From assembly GCA_037389465.1 (NCBI GenBank), contig JAZARR010000008.1, forward strand, positions 3,101,501 to 3,165,500: DNA of 64,000 bases, given 5' to 3'. Source of the stretch: Baylisascaris procyonis (taxonomy: Eukaryota > Nematoda > Chromadorea > Rhabditida > Ascarididae). Below the pieces are notes generated by a model. The model ran no database searches and was not told the origin of the DNA. It worked only from the letters and a program-made list of their open reading frames with translations. The position numbers were made by a program, and so were the translations under genes. Within the stretch, counting starts at the first letter, position 1. Every line of letters starts with the position of its first letter. Below, one piece after another: positions 38,157-51,156 of the stretch.

Positions 38157-41100
38157 ATGTTTCAGTTTCGTTCGAGAAATCAACAAGACAATGGCAATAG
38201 TGATTCGACGTCGAGTTCATCCACTGAAGAGAGCGCGCAAATGGAGAGGGACAATGAGATGGCATCAGAGGATATCGAAGAAAATCCCTTCATAGACGAT
38301 TTGATTGTGAGGCTTATGACTGCGAAGCCGATTCGAGATCCGATGATGCCTGTAAGAGTAAAAAGGTTAATTTGTAAGCCAGTATAAGTTTACATTAGAT
38401 GAGACGAATTTCTATGCTGATACTCAAAGTAACGCAGTGTTCTGGATGTTTTCCTGTATTTAGGGAACGGATCATTGAGTCTTTCTTTATCAGATGCCTG
38501 AGATAACAGGTTTCCATATACAAGAAGCGTTGGAATTGCTGCATGAAAGTATGCAAAAGCACAAGCGATACAAGAATTGCTAGTCTTGCCTGTCTTCTTA
38601 ACTTCTTATTAATTTTTAGTTATTTTACATGTTTTGGATCAAAAACTCCCTAGCAACTTTCCTGAAGGCCTGAGAGGCAGAACTTTCCTGAGGAAGCAGA
38701 AGTGACGATGTTAGAAGGTAGTTTATCCTTATTTTAACCACATAATGGCAGAAAAAGTTGCTCGTGCCTGGGTAATTTCTTATGATTTCTGTTTTAGTTC
38801 CTTTAGCTCCTTATTCTTGGTGGTTGGTTTCGAGGGGGAGGGGGGAGAGGAACTCAAAGAACTCGATTCATAAGACCGGTAGAAATTTCGAAATTTAGGA
38901 AGGAAAACAGAGCAGGGCGATGGTTTTCCGAGCATTTGGAGAGCAAGAAGGTGTTTTACCTTTCAGAGGCTATAGCTGTGAATGGACTAGCTGTCCCACG
39001 GCCTGACCACCACTTTTTCATTTCACCTCTACAACATAGGTCGCTTAAGATTCCTTTATCCCTTTCATCTTAATGTCACTTCAAAAGACCGGCGACCTCG
39101 GCTAGCCTCGTTTGGCAAAAACATGTTCTGAATGTTTAACTTAGTAACATTCTAAACTATCCACTTGCAAGAAAAAGGCTCATAATCGTCGATGTATTCA
39201 ACTGCCCTAAGGGAAATCCCCGAAAGTGGATTCGATTCGGAAATAGAAATAGAGTATAATTTCAGCCAATCAAAAAACATAAAGGCATTCTCTTTTGCCG
39301 ATGCAATGTAATTTTCAGATACATCACACTCTCAAAGTTTAGAGGGAATAGAATGGCTAAGTAAGGCTGATAACTTACGAGCAACACGCAGAATATAAAT
39401 TAAACGTGATAGTTGTTACCACAGGAATAATCATCAAGTAAAAGAGGAACATGCTCAACTATGCATTCGTTCATTATGGTGACGACCGTTCATTACTTGC
39501 CCTTTCCTTTATTCCACAAACTTCCGACATACCTACGTTGGTGGTCACTTTTGAAAGACTAAGTTGGCAAGTGATTACTGCTAGGTTGTCAGTGATATGA
39601 ACATTTCAGGAATGAGCCGGAGCCAGCACCAATAATGAAAGTGGAGTTGAAATTTGAAGAGCTAATAAGGCTATGTGATGAAGGCATTAAATCGTTAAAC
39701 GAACAAGAGGCATTAATCAGACTCGATGTGTGAGTATTTCTCTTTGTGTTGAATTGTAAACAACGGAAGCCTCGTTGTGATTTTAAATGAAATGACGTGG
39801 ATGAGTGATGACTATCATATCTTCATATCATATATCGAATGTGATCTGCTTTTCAGCTTGAAACTTGAAAGGAACTATCGCAGTGTGATGAGGATCTCTC
39901 TCCCCCCCCCTCTCCCTCCCACTTCCTCTCCCTCTCTACAGCACTCCTTTCTTAGGTTGTAATTATTCAAATGGAATAGCAAATAGCTTCCGCCGATACA
40001 AACGGAGTGATTGCACATAGAATTTGAAGTGGGTTGACTGTGGATCATGCAAATTTTTATTCATTTTAAAAGATCTATTGCAGCGGAATTGGGGCATAAT
40101 AAATAAAAACATATTAGCGTTGCATATGATCGATATGGAGAATAAAAGATTTAAATAATAGTCTATCTATAGTCAGCTAATCTTCATGTATTTGCCCTCT
40201 AACATTACTATTCTATAACCTGTTTTCACTTGTGTAAAAAAATTTGAGAAGAGCTCTTGGAGACAAGGAAAGCTATGCTATATAACATACGATATGGGGA
40301 TATCTTTAGAAAAATGCAACCTAGGATTGTTGGTAAACGATATGTGATAGGAAGTCATTCTAGAGCACAATCAATCAATGATACGTTATTTGAGAGGTAA
40401 AAAGCTCGATGAAATGTTTAGGCTATCGCATTTCAGTGAAGATCTCCCAATAATGGTATGTGGTGATTTGCACGGTCAATTTCGTGACTTACGAACAATA
40501 TTCTATGCATGTGGACCTCCCCAGACACAGACATATCTTTTCCTTGGCGATTATGTTGATCGAGGAGTGCAGGTAATGATCAGGACATGCCTCACTTTCG
40601 AATTTCATGGATAATATAGTAATATCCGCAGAATTTGTTTTAAAGCGGCACGTACAGTTCACATCAACAGAACTGGTGGTACTTTCCAAAGCATCCTCAT
40701 TTCGAATGAATGATCAAATGCAAATGCGAATAGGCATATAGTACTGCTGAAGATGATCGAGGGGAAACGGGTGTCGTGGATGAAGGGGATCGAGAACACT
40801 ACACAATGGGTGGGAAAGTGATTGCTTCGCGTTAAAACCATGGATGATGCAAGAAATCCACTTTGCATCGCATTTTACTTGTGCTTCTGTTTATGGTACT
40901 TAAAGAGTGTGTGGGTTACGATTATGCAGGGTGCCGTCGGTACCTTATAAGAACACCTTATAAGGTGCTCTTCACTTCTGAGCATAAATAGGTAGAACTT
41001 AACTTATATACAAAGACTGAAACGAAATGAGAAGTATACATCGGATGCTTTAAGACAAGCGGATGAAGACACTTTGATATATCACTTCCCTTTCATGGAT

Positions 41101-44100
41101 ACCCATCAATGAAATATGAGTTGTTCTTGAAAATGAATGCATTTATGTATTGCAATGTGAAGATCGCAATTTTATCGTTCTCTGCTGATATTTTATCGCA
41201 TCTAGTGTATGAGTCGTTCATCGTTTAGAAGGCAAAACGACCATCGACCGATTTATAGTTAAGACGAAAAGGGAGGGAATGAATAGTCCTTATCGAGATT
41301 GGAAAAACGAAAGAAAGTAGACTCCTGTGTGTGCGATATTCCACCGGTTCGTACACATCGTGGAATCGGCTACTCACTATATGAAATTCAAATTTTCATT
41401 CTGCGATATCTAGGCGAGGAGTTATTTACCTCAGAAACTGGTCTACGGGCTTGGAAGAATATTTTATGCTTGCTAGTGCACATTTACCATCATCTAGGAA
41501 AGTCTGATTGTTAGGGTGAACAAGGCGACAATTGCAAACGCCTTCAGCTAGATGCTTTTGCCAGCTGCCATGTGACCGCGAAATTTGGACTAGCAAAATA
41601 GATGAAAGGCTCGTCGACGCCAAAGGACCTAGAGAGGCGTAGAGTTGGGTACAAGGCTGATACTCACAAACGGAATTCTAAGAGAGTCTTCTGGAGCAGA
41701 AAATGCTGTCGTAGAACACGGACGGAACAGAATGAGGGTGATTAGGAAAGATAGCTCAGTTAGCAAACAAGCTGTGGGGTCCACTTGTATCTGAATAGTG
41801 TGCAAGGGGATAGAAGCGATATCTTTGAAACCCCTCAAAATAGTGAAAGGTGACCTCACACAAGCGCTGATGTAAAAGAAAGTCAAGAGGAAGGAATGAA
41901 AGGAAAGGGTGTTGTGGTCAGCGTTGTCGGAACAATGGCTGCTAGGATGGATTAGTGCAAGTGACGGAGATAAAATCGTCCATTTCGTAGATGATTCTGG
42001 TTGATCATCACTCCTATAGTTCTTATGAGAGAGTCAAAAAGGGCGGAATTTAAAACACTGCAATCTGAAGCATGATGTAGAGCATCGTTTGTTTTGTATG
42101 TCTAAAAGTTGATTACTACAAAAGGGAATTGAAACGATCTGTTTGGTGTTGTGCCTCAAGATTAAATATCCAACTCAAGTATATATGCTACGTGGGAATC
42201 ATGAAGACGGCAACACATCGATGTCCTATGGCTTCTACGATGAGTGTATCAACCGATTTAACGCATACAAAGAAGGAGATCAGGCTAGTTTTTACTTGTC
42301 ATTGATGCGTAGTCATTGATTGGGTCTCAGTAAATGCTAGTTATATTCCATTTGGTGCCACAACCAAACTGCGTATAGACTAGGTATACGGTCGGACTAT
42401 CAACATAATAGTGGACATGAGAGCATCTGGAAGCAGAATTGGAAACGGATGGGGAGCACTCGTGGATATCACCTTCCCCGAAAACGATGCCCTTTTTCCG
42501 ATTATCATCAACATTATTAGTTGAAAGTATCATCCAGTTCTATCCAAAGATCATGCATTGCCTACTCAAACTACTTGATGTTCATTCTAAAACTCGGACA
42601 TGTCCGATAGAGGTCTTATGGGAACTGGGTGACCTTGCTTTTAGATAGAGATCTGTCCATTCCCTTCTGGCTATATGTATCAACATGGACATTCCTATCC
42701 TCACTGCCATGAGAATTGATGCAATTTTGCACGCAATATAGAGCTATCTAAGGAAGAAACGTAGTCATAAATTTGGAAGTGCTTGAATCGCCTCAAAACT
42801 TCCCAAGTATCTTCGAAGGTGTTGATTCTAAAGTTTACATTCTTGAAAATTTTTCACCTCATTACCCGCCGGGGATTGATGATACCGATTTTTTGAGTAG
42901 CCCAATTGACATCAAACTTGTAGCACTTTTTAGGAAACTTCATCCGGCACTTTACTTATGAGTTTAAATCAGCATTCAGCTTTCCCTTTTATAATAGCAC
43001 TGAGTGTTGCATTAAATTCTGATACACATAGATTCCGACAGTGAAGAAGAAGGTTCGTACCCGTGCATGTTTGCAATGTAATGATAAAAAAATTCAAGAA
43101 AAAAATTTGAACTTGTCGGGGGATTTGCTGGCATGCCCTCCAACCAATGACGTGCTCAAAATTTTCTCCTAAATGACTTGTGTTTAATTTGTCATTGTTC
43201 TAGCCATAGTGCGAGTCTATGCTTTCTTGCTATTGCCCTTTCCCTCGAGCAGTATGTTCCGCGCATAACCGCTGACCTCACATCCCTTGCTATGAACTTA
43301 AAATGCAGAAGATAGATATGATGTTGAGGTAGGTGGTGAGTACCGTAAATTTTTTACTGATGAGTGAAAGAAATCGTCCGCAGAGGAAATCTCAATCCGT
43401 CAATAAGTTGCTGTTTACGTTTAGAACCTGCTATGTCATTTAACAGGTTACTGTGGCCGATGTAGAAAGTGCCGTTGCCGTCCCCCTTTCATTTTCCTTT
43501 TTCGGCAGTCTATTTTAATGCGACTCCTCTCTGCATATCATCTACGCACTACATCACTTTATTTCCTCTTGTTCCGTTTAGGAAGTTCGTGAAACTACTT
43601 ACATATCACTACTGTATCACACACTCGTATCAGAAGGCGTCATAGGAAAATGGGCGCAAAGCATCTAGGTGGCGATCAGTGGCTCTCTCAGGCGAATCAG
43701 CAAAATGTATCGAGAAAAACTTCTATTCTATCGCACAAGAGAAGCTATAAACCTTGTCAAAATTTCCCAAGATTTCATGGTTACGGGGAAAGGAATGGTA
43801 AATGGCTCAAATGTCACATATAGCAAGAAGATGATAACGAAATTGAATTTTTTTAGCTATGGAGGAAGTTCATCGATGTGTTTAATATGTTACCACTTGC
43901 GGCACTCATTAGCAATACTATTTTCTGTGTACATGGGGGATTATCACCATTTTTTGGAACATTCGACGACATTGATAAGGTTTTATCGTTTTCAATTGTT
44001 ATCTTTGATTAGATTGTTGAGAATAACGACTAGTAACGATAGCTTCGAGAATTATTCGACATTAATTTCTCTTATCTCAGACATTTTTTTGGATTTATTT

Positions 44101-46726
44101 CTATTTAATCTCAGGATAAGCTTACTAATAAATGATTTTATTGAGGCTACCATTGTTATCAATTCGTTCTATATGTTTTTAAAAGCTGATCAAATGCAAT
44201 CAAAGATTTGCAAATATTTTTAGAGGTGTGCCTTTATTCATTTGTTTGCCTATCTCTTTATCGTTCATCTCTATTGGTTTATTTATATTGGTTATTGAAG
44301 ATAAAACGGCCATCCATAGTGCCACCATATGGTTTAATGTGTGATCTGGTATGGTCGGATCCAGATGAAAAACATAATGGTTGGTCGATGAGTCAACGTG
44401 GTATCTCATTTACGTTCGGTGAAAAAATCGTCAAAGAATTTTGCCGGAAGAACAACATCGACCTTGTTGTTCGGGCTCATCAACTAACTGGCGAGGTATA
44501 TCTCATTTTTTAAAATTTCTTTATGAACTATTTGTTGTGTAAATGTTGGTAATTGCTACCTGTGGAATCTGTATGTTTGTAGAGCATCTTGGTTACGTTG
44601 TTTTTTACAGGTAACCAAGGTGCTCTACAAATGCAAAAGATTTCGCAGGTAGCAACCTCGCAGATTACCTGTGAAATGAAGGTGGCAAATGATAAAATTT
44701 CGATCATTTTTTCCTCCACCAAATGGCGGTTATCGAAAATACGGAACTCTAATGTTAAAGAGGAGCGTTGACCAATAAAACTCCCCGATAGAGAACCGAC
44801 CACCGAGCGTGGGCATACAGGTGAAACCTTCAGTGGACTCACCTCAGTAGTCAAGTTTCATTGCTCGTCATCGCTTCTTTTTCACTGTTATGTATGGGAC
44901 CACCGTGTTAAATTCAGCAGCACTATTACGTTGTCTAGGAGAAAACGACCACGTAATTTTGTGGTTTATTAAATCATTTGTTTATAAATTGCATTGGGAG
45001 GTGGTCATTTACAGTTTTATGCTTCACATCAGACGCGTTGCCAAAAGGATAGTGTGTTCTCTTAAGGTTTTCCCAGTTCGTTAACAAAAGAAGGGGCAGG
45101 ATGGACGTTTGTCATATGTCTCCACCTCATCGCCAACAATTTTAGGCTCGCTTAACTTGAAAGAAAATTTCTTCCTTGCACCGTTTCAGTCTCCTTACTT
45201 CAAAAACGTCCTTAGACGGTTTCCCTTTCCCCGCTACCTTCGGAAATTTTGGACCGCTGCATCGATCTTTGTTTCGCCATATTGCTCTTCATTTGGTCAT
45301 GCTTGGTGCTAAATCTTTACGGACTAGCAATTCTACCAGAAAGTGCAAAAACTTCATTGGAGGAAAAATAGTGCTTACAAAGGGCTGATAGATGTTTTTG
45401 AATAGTCGAATTCTTTGATTTTTATACAAACCGATTTCGTAGGATATGGCTTGCGGTGGAACGCTTAGTGTGCTAATATTTTTTTCTCAGTATATTTCTT
45501 GGAATATTGCTAATATTTTTTGGAGAGTTATAAGACCCCTTGCCTACTCCTCAACCCCCTTCCCTTCCCGGCGAGAAAATATTAAAAAAAATCTTAGTGA
45601 TATCCCGAGTCAAAAAACATAAAGTTCTTATTCATAATCCCGCAAACATTGTTTTTTCGCAACCTTCATTTTAAAAGTATTCATTGTACCACATCTGAGA
45701 GATTGTATTTATTGTGTGAAGTTTCAATCAAATGTCGATTAGTGCAACGCATTTCTCTTTCCTTTATTCACTCCTTACTATTTATTTATTTGTAACACAA
45801 CAACTTTCTTGTGTGATCGTTTTCTTATCATTGTCTTTGTTTATTTGAATTGTGTTCTTTTTATATTATGATATAGCGATATCTAAATTCGCTTGCTTAT
45901 AGATGGTGAAATATGGGCATAGATTCTTTGCTGGTGGACGTCTTTTGACAATTTTTTCCGCACCAAACTATTTAAATACGAGAAACGATGGCTGCGTTTT
46001 ACGTATTTCGAAAAAGGTTGGCCTTATTCAAGAGGTTTTTTGGTTTCAATTCTAAACCTGCATCGATGACAGAATGCATATATCTTGGACGTTCGTTTGT
46101 ATGGATTGGGAAAATAATAGCTACCGTCGTGTACGACTTCCCCTCCCCCTCCCCTCCCCTCCACCCCCCCCCCCAAAAAAAAAGAAATTCTCAAAAAAAC
46201 AGAATAATCCCTGAACAAGATTTCCCCTAGCATTCACTAAGCTTTCGCAAGCAGCTGTCAAAACCTTCATTGACGATTTGCGTGCAGAAGCTCTGATATC
46301 CTAAGGGAAATAAACAAGATTAGTTTCGAAGCGAAGACATAATAGACAAATTTTTTCGGCTGAACTTAACACGGGGATCGCAAGAAAAACTCAACCCTCG
46401 ATGTGCTCAACCTTTGCAGCTCTCAAGTCATCAAATCCAATCCCCCTAATAACTGTCAGCTATAAAAATATCGAAGTTTCTGCTTCGAAAAATTTTTGAA
46501 ACCTATTGGATGACTATCCTTGTTGGTGATGAACGGCGCTGAAGTTCAGAACCATTGCAATGACTAGTTGAGGATAACCCTACGGAACAGTAAACATTTT
46601 TTCTTGACATTCACGCATTTATGTGATCCTTGTCGACGCATTTCTTTATATACGGCATCCGATGTCATAAATATCGAAACGTCGAACAAAAACCGTTATT
46701 GTTATTTTCAGCCTGTCATCCCATAG
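38157..46726 (+). CDS. PP1-like serine/threonine protein phosphatase, catalytic subunit
   Basis: Exons: 38157-38351, 39610-39729, 40437-40572, 42125-42283, 43857-43979, 44301-44495, 45903-46016, 46712-46726 (stop TAG). From 39610 on all phases agree. The PPP-family metal and phosphate ligands are all present: GDLHG, GDYVDRG, LRGNHED, VHGGLSP, RAHQ and SAPNY, with the PP1-type GFYDEC and WSDPD. The enzyme removes phosphate from Ser/Thr with two bound metal ions. Sequence is divergent from canonical PP1 (about 290 catalytic residues, short PVIP tail), as in the expanded nematode PP1-like set, often germline-expressed. The first exon encodes an acidic Ser-rich leader ([12 protein letters not shown]) then [10 protein letters not shown], like the PP1 N-terminal helix, but it ends in phase 0 while exon 39610 needs phase 2, so a small exon is missing or translation starts at the ATG near 39640. 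The intron 42284-43856 appears to use a GC donor. Confidence 0.9.
38494..38583 (+). CDS. Possible alternative terminal exon following the phosphatase leader exon
   Basis: TTTATCAG is followed by 29 open codons ([20 protein letters not shown] onward to RYKNC) and TAG. It joins in frame to exon 38157-38351, so the two could form a 94-residue short product. It could also be an internal exon if a donor inside it is used (CAGGTTTCC at about 38508). Whether it belongs to the phosphatase gene is unknown. Confidence 0.3.
   Translation: MPEITGFHIQEALELLHESMQKHKRYKNC
39897..39938. repeat. Pyrimidine-rich tract in a phosphatase intron
   Basis: About 42 bases of CT-rich sequence with a run of nine C. 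Confidence 0.7.
44553..44655 (+). ncRNA. Intronic hairpin resembling a microRNA precursor
   Basis: Bases 44576-44596 pair with 44611-44631 (21 bp, one G-U), and 44553-44570 pair with 44638-44655 (18 bp, two G-U), separated by a 5x6 internal loop; the terminal loop is 14 nt (44597-44610). On the plus strand all three non-identical pairs are G-U wobbles, which keep the fold only in RNA of the host-gene sense; on the minus strand they would be A-C mismatches. Size and shape fit a precursor of about 100 nt in a phosphatase intron. A short palindromic transposon relic is the main alternative. Confidence 0.4.
46140..46174. repeat. C-rich tract
   Basis: About 35 bases of C with few T and A, ending in eleven C before an A run, inside the last phosphatase intron. 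Confidence 0.75.
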
Positions 46727-46788
46727 ATTCTGGAGATCCAATTTTTTTAAAAACCCTATCAGAATTTAGCGGAATCGGAGATGCCAAG

Positions 46789-46794
46789 AATAAA
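46789..46794 (+). terminator. Polyadenylation signal of the phosphatase gene
   Basis: AATAAA lies 63 bases past the TAG stop at 46724-46726, which would give a short 3' UTR typical of nematodes. Its placement supports the proposed last exon. Confidence 0.45.
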
Positions 46795-48505
46795 AGACTC
46801 ATTCATAATTCCTCTTCGCCGAAAGAGGTCAATAATAGATCGAAACAACTGCAAAAGATATTATTTTTCTTTAAACCAAAGAATTCAACATAAATTTCTC
46901 TTCGTAATTTTCGATTCTGATAATCAAAAGATAAATTTCAGTTGAAATGCAGTTTTCAAATATTTCGTCCAGCTAAATCGAAACGAACAATCCGAACACA
47001 TCCAAGTATCACCAGTCGCCTTAAATACCAAACCTCAGCTTTATAGAAGAGGTCGGCGATTTGCAACATAAAACCAGCAAATTTATGTAATTTTAAGACT
47101 CGATCGCAACATTGTATAACGTGAATAAACTCTTTTCCATGACATATTTTCTCCCTTATGCAGTGCTTTCTGAGCGTCTCATAAAACGACGAAGCAAATT
47201 GAGAAAAATTATACGTTAACGATTCACTAGAAGAGAGAGGAAAATCAAAGGATGAGAGGAGAGTCGAGAAATTAAAAAAAAAAAAAGAATAGCAAGCAGA
47301 ATTGTAGCGAAATTATGTGTTGGACGTCTTTTTGTTGCAATGATGAAAGGAAAGAGTTCAGGTCAGCATTATAACAGTGAAGTTCGATGAAGCAAAGTGG
47401 GTGGCGCAACCTGTTCCTTGTGCTGTGCACATAAATAGGTAGCACAACGGTACCCGTTTGGAAACAACAAATGGCCCTCTCAAAATCTACCGTTCCATTG
47501 TCGCAACTAGAGGACCATAAGAAGCGTCAATAAGCTTAGAAAGGGAGACAAATTTATAGCTGCTCGGTAATTTCGAAAGACCTTTACCGGTTTCTACGCC
47601 GATGGAAATGGCTTCGAAATTCGGGCCCTGCATCGATAAATTGTATTCATAAAACCTTTCAAAGCGATTTCATGTGATGTTTTGTATGCTCATGTGTTTG
47701 TTATTCACAGCAGCGTTCAGATCCGCACTTTCTGGGGCAACATAGTGGATGGTCGATCGGGCTAGTGCTGCCTTTTTGCAAGATTAGTTCAATTGTTGAC
47801 GTAAACACATGTTGCCAGTTACTAGAATGTAGAGTGGTTGTTTTAAACTCAAATTGCCCTCAAGGTTGCCCTCTATGCAAGAACATATAAAAAGCATAAA
47901 TTTTCCTACACATGCAGGCGAGAATTTTCGTATTGCTTGAGGGTATTACTTCACATGAAAAATACTGCCCTCCTGAAGTCGTAAATTAACGCAATCGTTC
48001 TAGGCTGAGATCATCGCTGCTCTAATTCTGCTCATAGTTGCAGTGATAATGGCAATGCCAAATGGCATCAGCATTGACGTTTTGAGCACATAATATGTGG
48101 TCGGATGTTTTCTTAGAAAAGATTTATTCGATATAGCTAGTATGAGTTCATCTGGATTTGTTCAACTGATTCGATCGTTCAGTGTGCTGAATTTATATAA
48201 TGATCATCTGAAGAGGACAAGTTGCATTTTTATTGAGATAATGCGTTTTTCCACTACAATATTTTAAAAATTTTTGATGTAATTGCGAGCTATGAAGCGT
48301 TCTTTAAACGTGAATTCAACCTAAGTTATCTGTAATAAAAACGTTTATCAAAATGTTATTTGATGATGAAATGGTTTAGAACGCTATGATAGTAATATCA
48401 TTGCTAAATGAAATTTCTTCATTTATCGACGGTTGAAATGAGTTTGCAGAAATGTTCGATGTTTATTTTGTTGCAACAATTTTTAGCGCTTCCGATGAAA
48501 TCTTT

Positions 48506-48544
48506 GGGAAACTTCTATGCAGTCATCATGCATAGAAGTTTCCC
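48506..48544. repeat. Perfect inverted repeat, 16-bp arms, 7-nt loop
   Basis: GGGAAACTTCTATGCA (48506-48521) and TGCATAGAAGTTTCCC (48529-48544) are exact reverse complements around GTCATCA. Pairing does not extend further. It lies about 1.8 kb past the phosphatase stop. Confidence 0.85.
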
Positions 48545-50931
48545 TTAACCCTCCACTGTTATGAGCGATGACAGAGAAAGGTTAAGCAATAAGCAGTGGT
48601 GGCATTCTTGGCATGACCATGTAAATGCATCAATGTAAATTATGTATCTTAATGAACTCAATTGATCTTCTTTACTTTATCGATTAATCCTTTTTTGTGC
48701 AAATGTTTTACCTGATGGCACTTCAACGTCGATTAGCAGTTCTTCTTGAGCAGGCAGTGTGAAAGGGCTACGTCATTCTACGTCACTTCACCTTGTCTTC
48801 TCGGTAACTAGATTCCCTTAGTAAGATTTCATTAATGTATACTATTTTGCCGCATAAGATTGTTCTATAAACTGAAATGCGTAAGCATCAAAATATTAGA
48901 TGCTTTTTGTTTAGAAAAGTATTTAGGTTCCCCCTGGGAAGTTGCTGTTGAATTCGAAGTTGGAGAGTGTTTGATTCTCCATTTTAAAGTCACTAAATTA
49001 TTGGCAAGTAGAATATTTCTTATTTAATAGCTACAATATTTCTCAGTGATCTGTCGTTGTTTTGTTTAATGGTTTTATGTGTTTATTGATGGCATGCTTT
49101 ATGCGCAAAACATCTGCCATTATTTTGCATTAAAATTTGCTTGTGTTTTTTTAATTATCGATCGTTTGGCTGTGATGTTCATATCTGCTTTATTGCAGTC
49201 ATTGTGCTTTTAATATGATTGATGCTTCATAATATGATCAAAATTTTTTAGGAGGTTTATGTTTCGATCTCTATAGTTCGGCCACTCGATTATATAATAT
49301 AATGCGGTGCTGGTATGTTTCATTGTCTCTTAATTGTATCGTTTTTCTTTCACCACAACAAATATGTAGAATCTGTCATCACTAGCCAAGGAGAGTTGAT
49401 CCTTATAGATGAGAAGGGTCATCATTTTGTTGACAATGCTCACAAACTCCTTTTCCGGAAGGCTGCTCTATTATGCCTATTGGGTGAATCTTTTCAAGCC
49501 ACCAGTATGTTTGTGTTCTGGTTCGGAGGGAGAATTGTTCAGGAGGACCACATCGGGAAGTTATGAAAAATCCCAACAGCGAGCGTTTTTCTGGAGTGGG
49601 GACCTCGAAGGAGAAGTCGGGAAGAAAGAGCCAAGGAATCACTCTCCAAATGAGGCCTTTTTTCGGGATCAATAATCTGGTACCACATTATTCTACAGAC
49701 GTCTTTTCAATCGTTTTTTCTTTCTGCTCACTAAAAAGTTGATAGCCCCCCTTCGTTGTTTGTTTCATATTGAGAATATCTCGCATGACGTTAATAGCAA
49801 TTCTCCAATCACATATCGTATAATATATTTTATGATGGAGGAAATTTAATGTAAATATATTCTATGGGGACTACAGATCGAGTTTAGTAATCTCTTGGCC
49901 TATACCGTTTCTCAGTTAATCTAACTTGTATTACGCTGCCATAAAAAATTTGAGAAACCAAGTTGGTTGCATAGAACCGCTTCTCCGGCTTTCGTATTTG
50001 CATATTTCTGCCTTATAACAAAGATACCTTAGTCGTTTCCCATATTTCTATGAATACCCTTTCCGTGATTTCCGTGAAGAGCGTCATCAAATAGTGATTG
50101 GGGTATACCATCCTAGATCGAGCATCCGTTCTTGCAATCACTTCATTTGATTTTTCTTATAACTTGGCATAGCGTTTAGAGCAATTGTTGTGACGAGTTG
50201 CTCTAATCGTATCTCGAGAAATACAAATAATTCACGCTTTTTTTGTGATGATTCCCAAAAATAATGGAAAAACTAATGAGGAAAAAAAATTTAGAGTTAA
50301 AATTTGCTCCTAATTTGATCGAAATGAAATATATTCTATGATATAGGAAAATGAAGGAGCCACAAATGTGAACTTGTTGCAAGGAGCAGAAATATTTTAA
50401 AAAAGTGATTCGCGTTTAGGAGAAGGGCGAACTTTTTGCAGCGGCTAAACAGATGGCTATTACTCTGCGGAAATGAGCTGTAAACTTATTTCCGATATGC
50501 ACAAAGCCTTTATATATAAACATTGACACTCCGTCAGAATGGGAAATAGTAACAACAATAGTGCTACTAATAATAATAAAGTTCTTTAAAAAAAATTACT
50601 ACGAATATTTCTTCAACTAGCTATGTTAGCAGATCGATAAAAATATGAATTAGAATGTAATTACCAATAAAATTGACTCTCACTCTTGATAGCTCATAAA
50701 ACGTTTCATGAAAGGTTCTATTCGTGATCCAATCATTTGTAAAATGCATCCAAATTATTTGACACCTTTAATTGTCTATAACGTTCTTTGCTACTGTCAG
50801 ATCACCCTGGAAATTGATGAAAGTGCACATTATACCATTGAATTTCGCACCTAACCTCGGCGGGTTCTGATCCGAAAGTAGGCGATAGACATGCAAATAA
50901 ATAAATATAGTAGATACATATATGTTCGCAG

Positions 50932-51156
50932 ATGTGAGCTTTGCAAACGCGACGACAACGAATTCTGCAATACAACACACAATGAGCTTTGCAATGAAAA
51001 CGCATAATCAGCTTTGCGAACACAAACTGTAAGAAGTTTTGAAATTTAGACGTTTAGCGAGTCTTGCAAATATAACTCGTAATGAAATTTGCCTATACAA
51101 TTCGTAATACGCTTTGCAAACGTAACCGATAATAAGTTTCGCAAATGCAAAATTGC
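50932..51156. repeat. Diverged tandem array, nine units of exactly 25 bp
   Basis: Units share a CTTTGCAAA core, whose TTGC (or one-base variants) falls at 50939, 50964, 50989, 51014, 51039, 51064, 51089, 51114 and 51139. Units differ at many positions yet no insertion or deletion breaks the period. The period is not a multiple of three, so the minus-strand frame across it is not evidence of coding. Confidence 0.8.

Noticed and set aside
43669..44223. 184-codon plus-strand open frame
   Set aside because: It covers the phosphatase exon 43857-43979 in a different frame; the real frame gives the HGGLSP motif.
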